Of a DNA stretch of 64,000 nucleotides, positions 62,999-64,000 are shown piece after piece. Each line of letters opens with the position of its first letter. The first letter of the stretch is position 1. The DNA is taken from NCBI GenBank assembly GCA_049965715.1, contig JBMFWA010000001.1, positions 124,001-188,000 of the forward strand, written 5' to 3'. Position numbers and translations under genes: made by a program. The notes beneath the pieces were generated by a model. It saw only the letters and a list, made by a program, of their open reading frames with translations, was not told where the DNA came from and searched no databases. This stretch comes from JAKAFX01 sp049965715 (GTDB lineage: Archaea; Thermoplasmatota; Thermoplasmata; Thermoplasmatales; Thermoplasmataceae).

Positions 62999-63900
62999 TC
63001 CGGGTATTTCTGGCGTGCTTCGGACAGCACGCGCAGATAAGTCCGGACGGAAGATCTCGCTATGATTACATTGATTTCCAGGCTTGTCCCGTTGAAGAAA
63101 TGCATTGCACCAACCCTCATCAGCCTGTTCTTCTCTGAATTTTCATTGATGAACGTTATCACTTCGTTGCCCGTTATGGTTTCATAAAGGTGATCCTCAT
63201 CGGAAATTACATATAAATTCTTTCTGGATTCTTCAGGCGGTTCAGAAAATCCATAATACACATAATGAAGAACCGGATCTCCGCGCACATACTTTCTGAC
63301 CCTCTCCCATTTCATTCCTATGGGATTCTTTGACGGCTGCTTTTCATGCTCTGGGGCAACAACGGAATATTTCACGCTTGCAAGCGGCAGAATCTCGCTA
63401 ATTTCTCCGACAGTATTCACAAATCCCCTTGATTTTCCCAGATAATGAACGGAGAAGTCCATACTGCCGGAAAGCTGTGCAATGATATAATCGGAAACCA
63501 TGCTGTCCACAGAATGATGAAATCTGAACCTCAGATGCAGCTTTCCGTTTCTCATCATGGTCATGTCAAGGACGATGGAAGGGATTTTCAGGATGCCGTT
63601 GATGGCATCGAGGAATTTGGACGCAGTGATGGGCTGCTTTATCACCCAGTTTTCACCTATATTTTCCGCGTTAAGAAGAATGAGTGCATTCCTCATCTCC
63701 TGAATTCTTGAGGGCACGTCCTTCAAAAAATAATAAATGTCTATTTCATGCTCTGTCCTTAGAAATGTGCCCAGGGCGACAAGATTGTATCTCCTGGACA
63801 GGCTGAACACGTTGTCATCCCATGTGAATGTGAACTCGCATTCACGATCGAGGCGCTTATCCACCTCACTTGTGATATCGGTTCCAATGTTTTCTGTCAA
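62968..63900 (-). CDS. Unknown protein, paralogue of the downstream gene
   Basis: A 310-residue soluble protein. It aligns with 61868-62998 over about 220 residues (LRFRFHHSVDSMVSD, VHYLGKSRGFVNTVGEISEI, MKWERVRKYVRGD, LMRVGAMHFFNGTSLEINVI). It begins MTENIGTDITSEVDKRLDRE, with a basic and acidic N-terminus. Not a match to any family I can name; probably a Thermoplasmata-specific paralogue pair that interacts. Promoter in the 100 bases to its right is AT-rich. Confidence 0.65.
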   Translation of the reverse strand: MTENIGTDITSEVDKRLDRECEFTFTWDDNVFSLSRRYNLVALGTFLRTEHEIDIYYFLKDVPSRIQEMRNALILLNAENIGENWVIKQPITASKFLDAINGILKIPSIVLDMTMMRNGKLHLRFRFHHSVDSMVSDYIIAQLSGSMDFSVHYLGKSRGFVNTVGEISEILPLASVKYSVVAPEHEKQPSKNPIGMKWERVRKYVRGDPVLHYVYYGFSEPPEESRKNLYVISDEDHLYETITGNEVITFINENSEKNRLMRVGAMHFFNGTSLEINVIIARSSVRTYLRVLSEARQKYPEWKLELTGIY

Positions 63901-63941
63901 CTTTTCCCCGCCTCTTAAATTGAAGAGAGTATAAAAGCAAT

Positions 63942-64000
63942 CTACCTAAGTGCGTTCAGATTATCAGTGGTGGTTTCCATACCTGATACAGCCATGGTCA
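63942..64000 (-). CDS. Possible 3' end of a minus-strand gene
   Basis: From the window edge, one minus-strand frame reads MAVSGMETTTDNLNALR and then TAG at 63942-63944. Only about 19 codons are seen, so identity is not possible. It could equally be a chance frame. Confidence 0.2.
   Translation of the reverse strand, partial: TMAVSGMETTTDNLNALR

Noticed and set aside
1..64000. CRISPR array or cas genes
   Set aside because: No regularly spaced repeats or Cas motifs were seen on either strand.

Overview
The window is chromosomal DNA of moderate GC content from a thermoacidophilic archaeon of the class Thermoplasmata, most likely order Thermoplasmatales; the genus cannot be fixed from sequence alone. 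The main clues are an 89-residue HU-like DNA-binding protein that closely resembles Thermoplasma HTa, a fused Kae1-Bud32, a two-gene glycine decarboxylase P-protein, a tiny eL41 ribosomal protein gene, and many genes whose start codon lies about 25-30 bases downstream of a TATA box (leaderless promoters). TTG and GTG starts are frequent.

Layout. 1-6.5 kb: a flavin oxidoreductase end, a divergent YceI/HxlR pair, formate-THF ligase, DUF167, a TauE/SafE permease, serine hydroxymethyltransferase and small unknown genes. 6.5-12.8 kb: accessory and decaying DNA, with a VapBC-type toxin-antitoxin pair, a truncated radical-SAM gene butted against a truncated PIN toxin, and at least five broken transposase genes. 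12.8-18.6 kb: a methionine-rich protein and membrane-protein operon, an MFS exporter, a DNA glycosylase and a two-gene retropepsin cassette. 18.9-31.4 kb: mostly housekeeping genes on the minus strand (tRNA-Thr, DUF1015, endonuclease IV, TrmB regulator, gcvPAB, HTa, XTP pyrophosphatase, Kae1-Bud32, MFS, phosphoribosyltransferase), with spermidine synthase on the plus strand. 31.5-33.4 kb: a membrane protein, a YwgA-like/PIN pair and tRNA-Leu. 33.4-40.1 kb: a six-gene operon for a membrane complex of the energy-converting-hydrogenase-related type, whose large subunit has lost the nickel-binding cysteines. 40.3-41.3 kb: a small AT-rich cassette of unknown genes. 41.5-51.3 kb: a ribonucleotide reductase island with a class II enzyme (NrdJ), class I NrdA and NrdB, and a second R2-like protein that has lost most of its metal ligands. 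51.4-64 kb: formiminotransferase-cyclodeaminase, an epimerase, an aminotransferase, tRNA-Thr, a cyclase, PiT/DUF47 phosphate uptake, MarC, AroD, regulators, eL41, an autoregulated PadR gene and a tandem pair of unknown paralogues.

How the genes work together. Formate-THF ligase, serine hydroxymethyltransferase, the glycine decarboxylase subunits and formiminotransferase-cyclodeaminase together describe a tetrahydrofolate-based one-carbon network. The hydrogenase-like operon would couple a soluble redox reaction to ion movement across the membrane. Deoxynucleotide supply is covered by an oxygen-independent (class II) and an oxygen-dependent (class I) reductase. The R2-like protein at 50.3-51.3 kb, with its ligand set changed to E/Q/H/L/L/H and its C-terminal tail missing, is the most unusual item; the Ni-less hydrogenase-like complex and the small two-gene cassettes follow.
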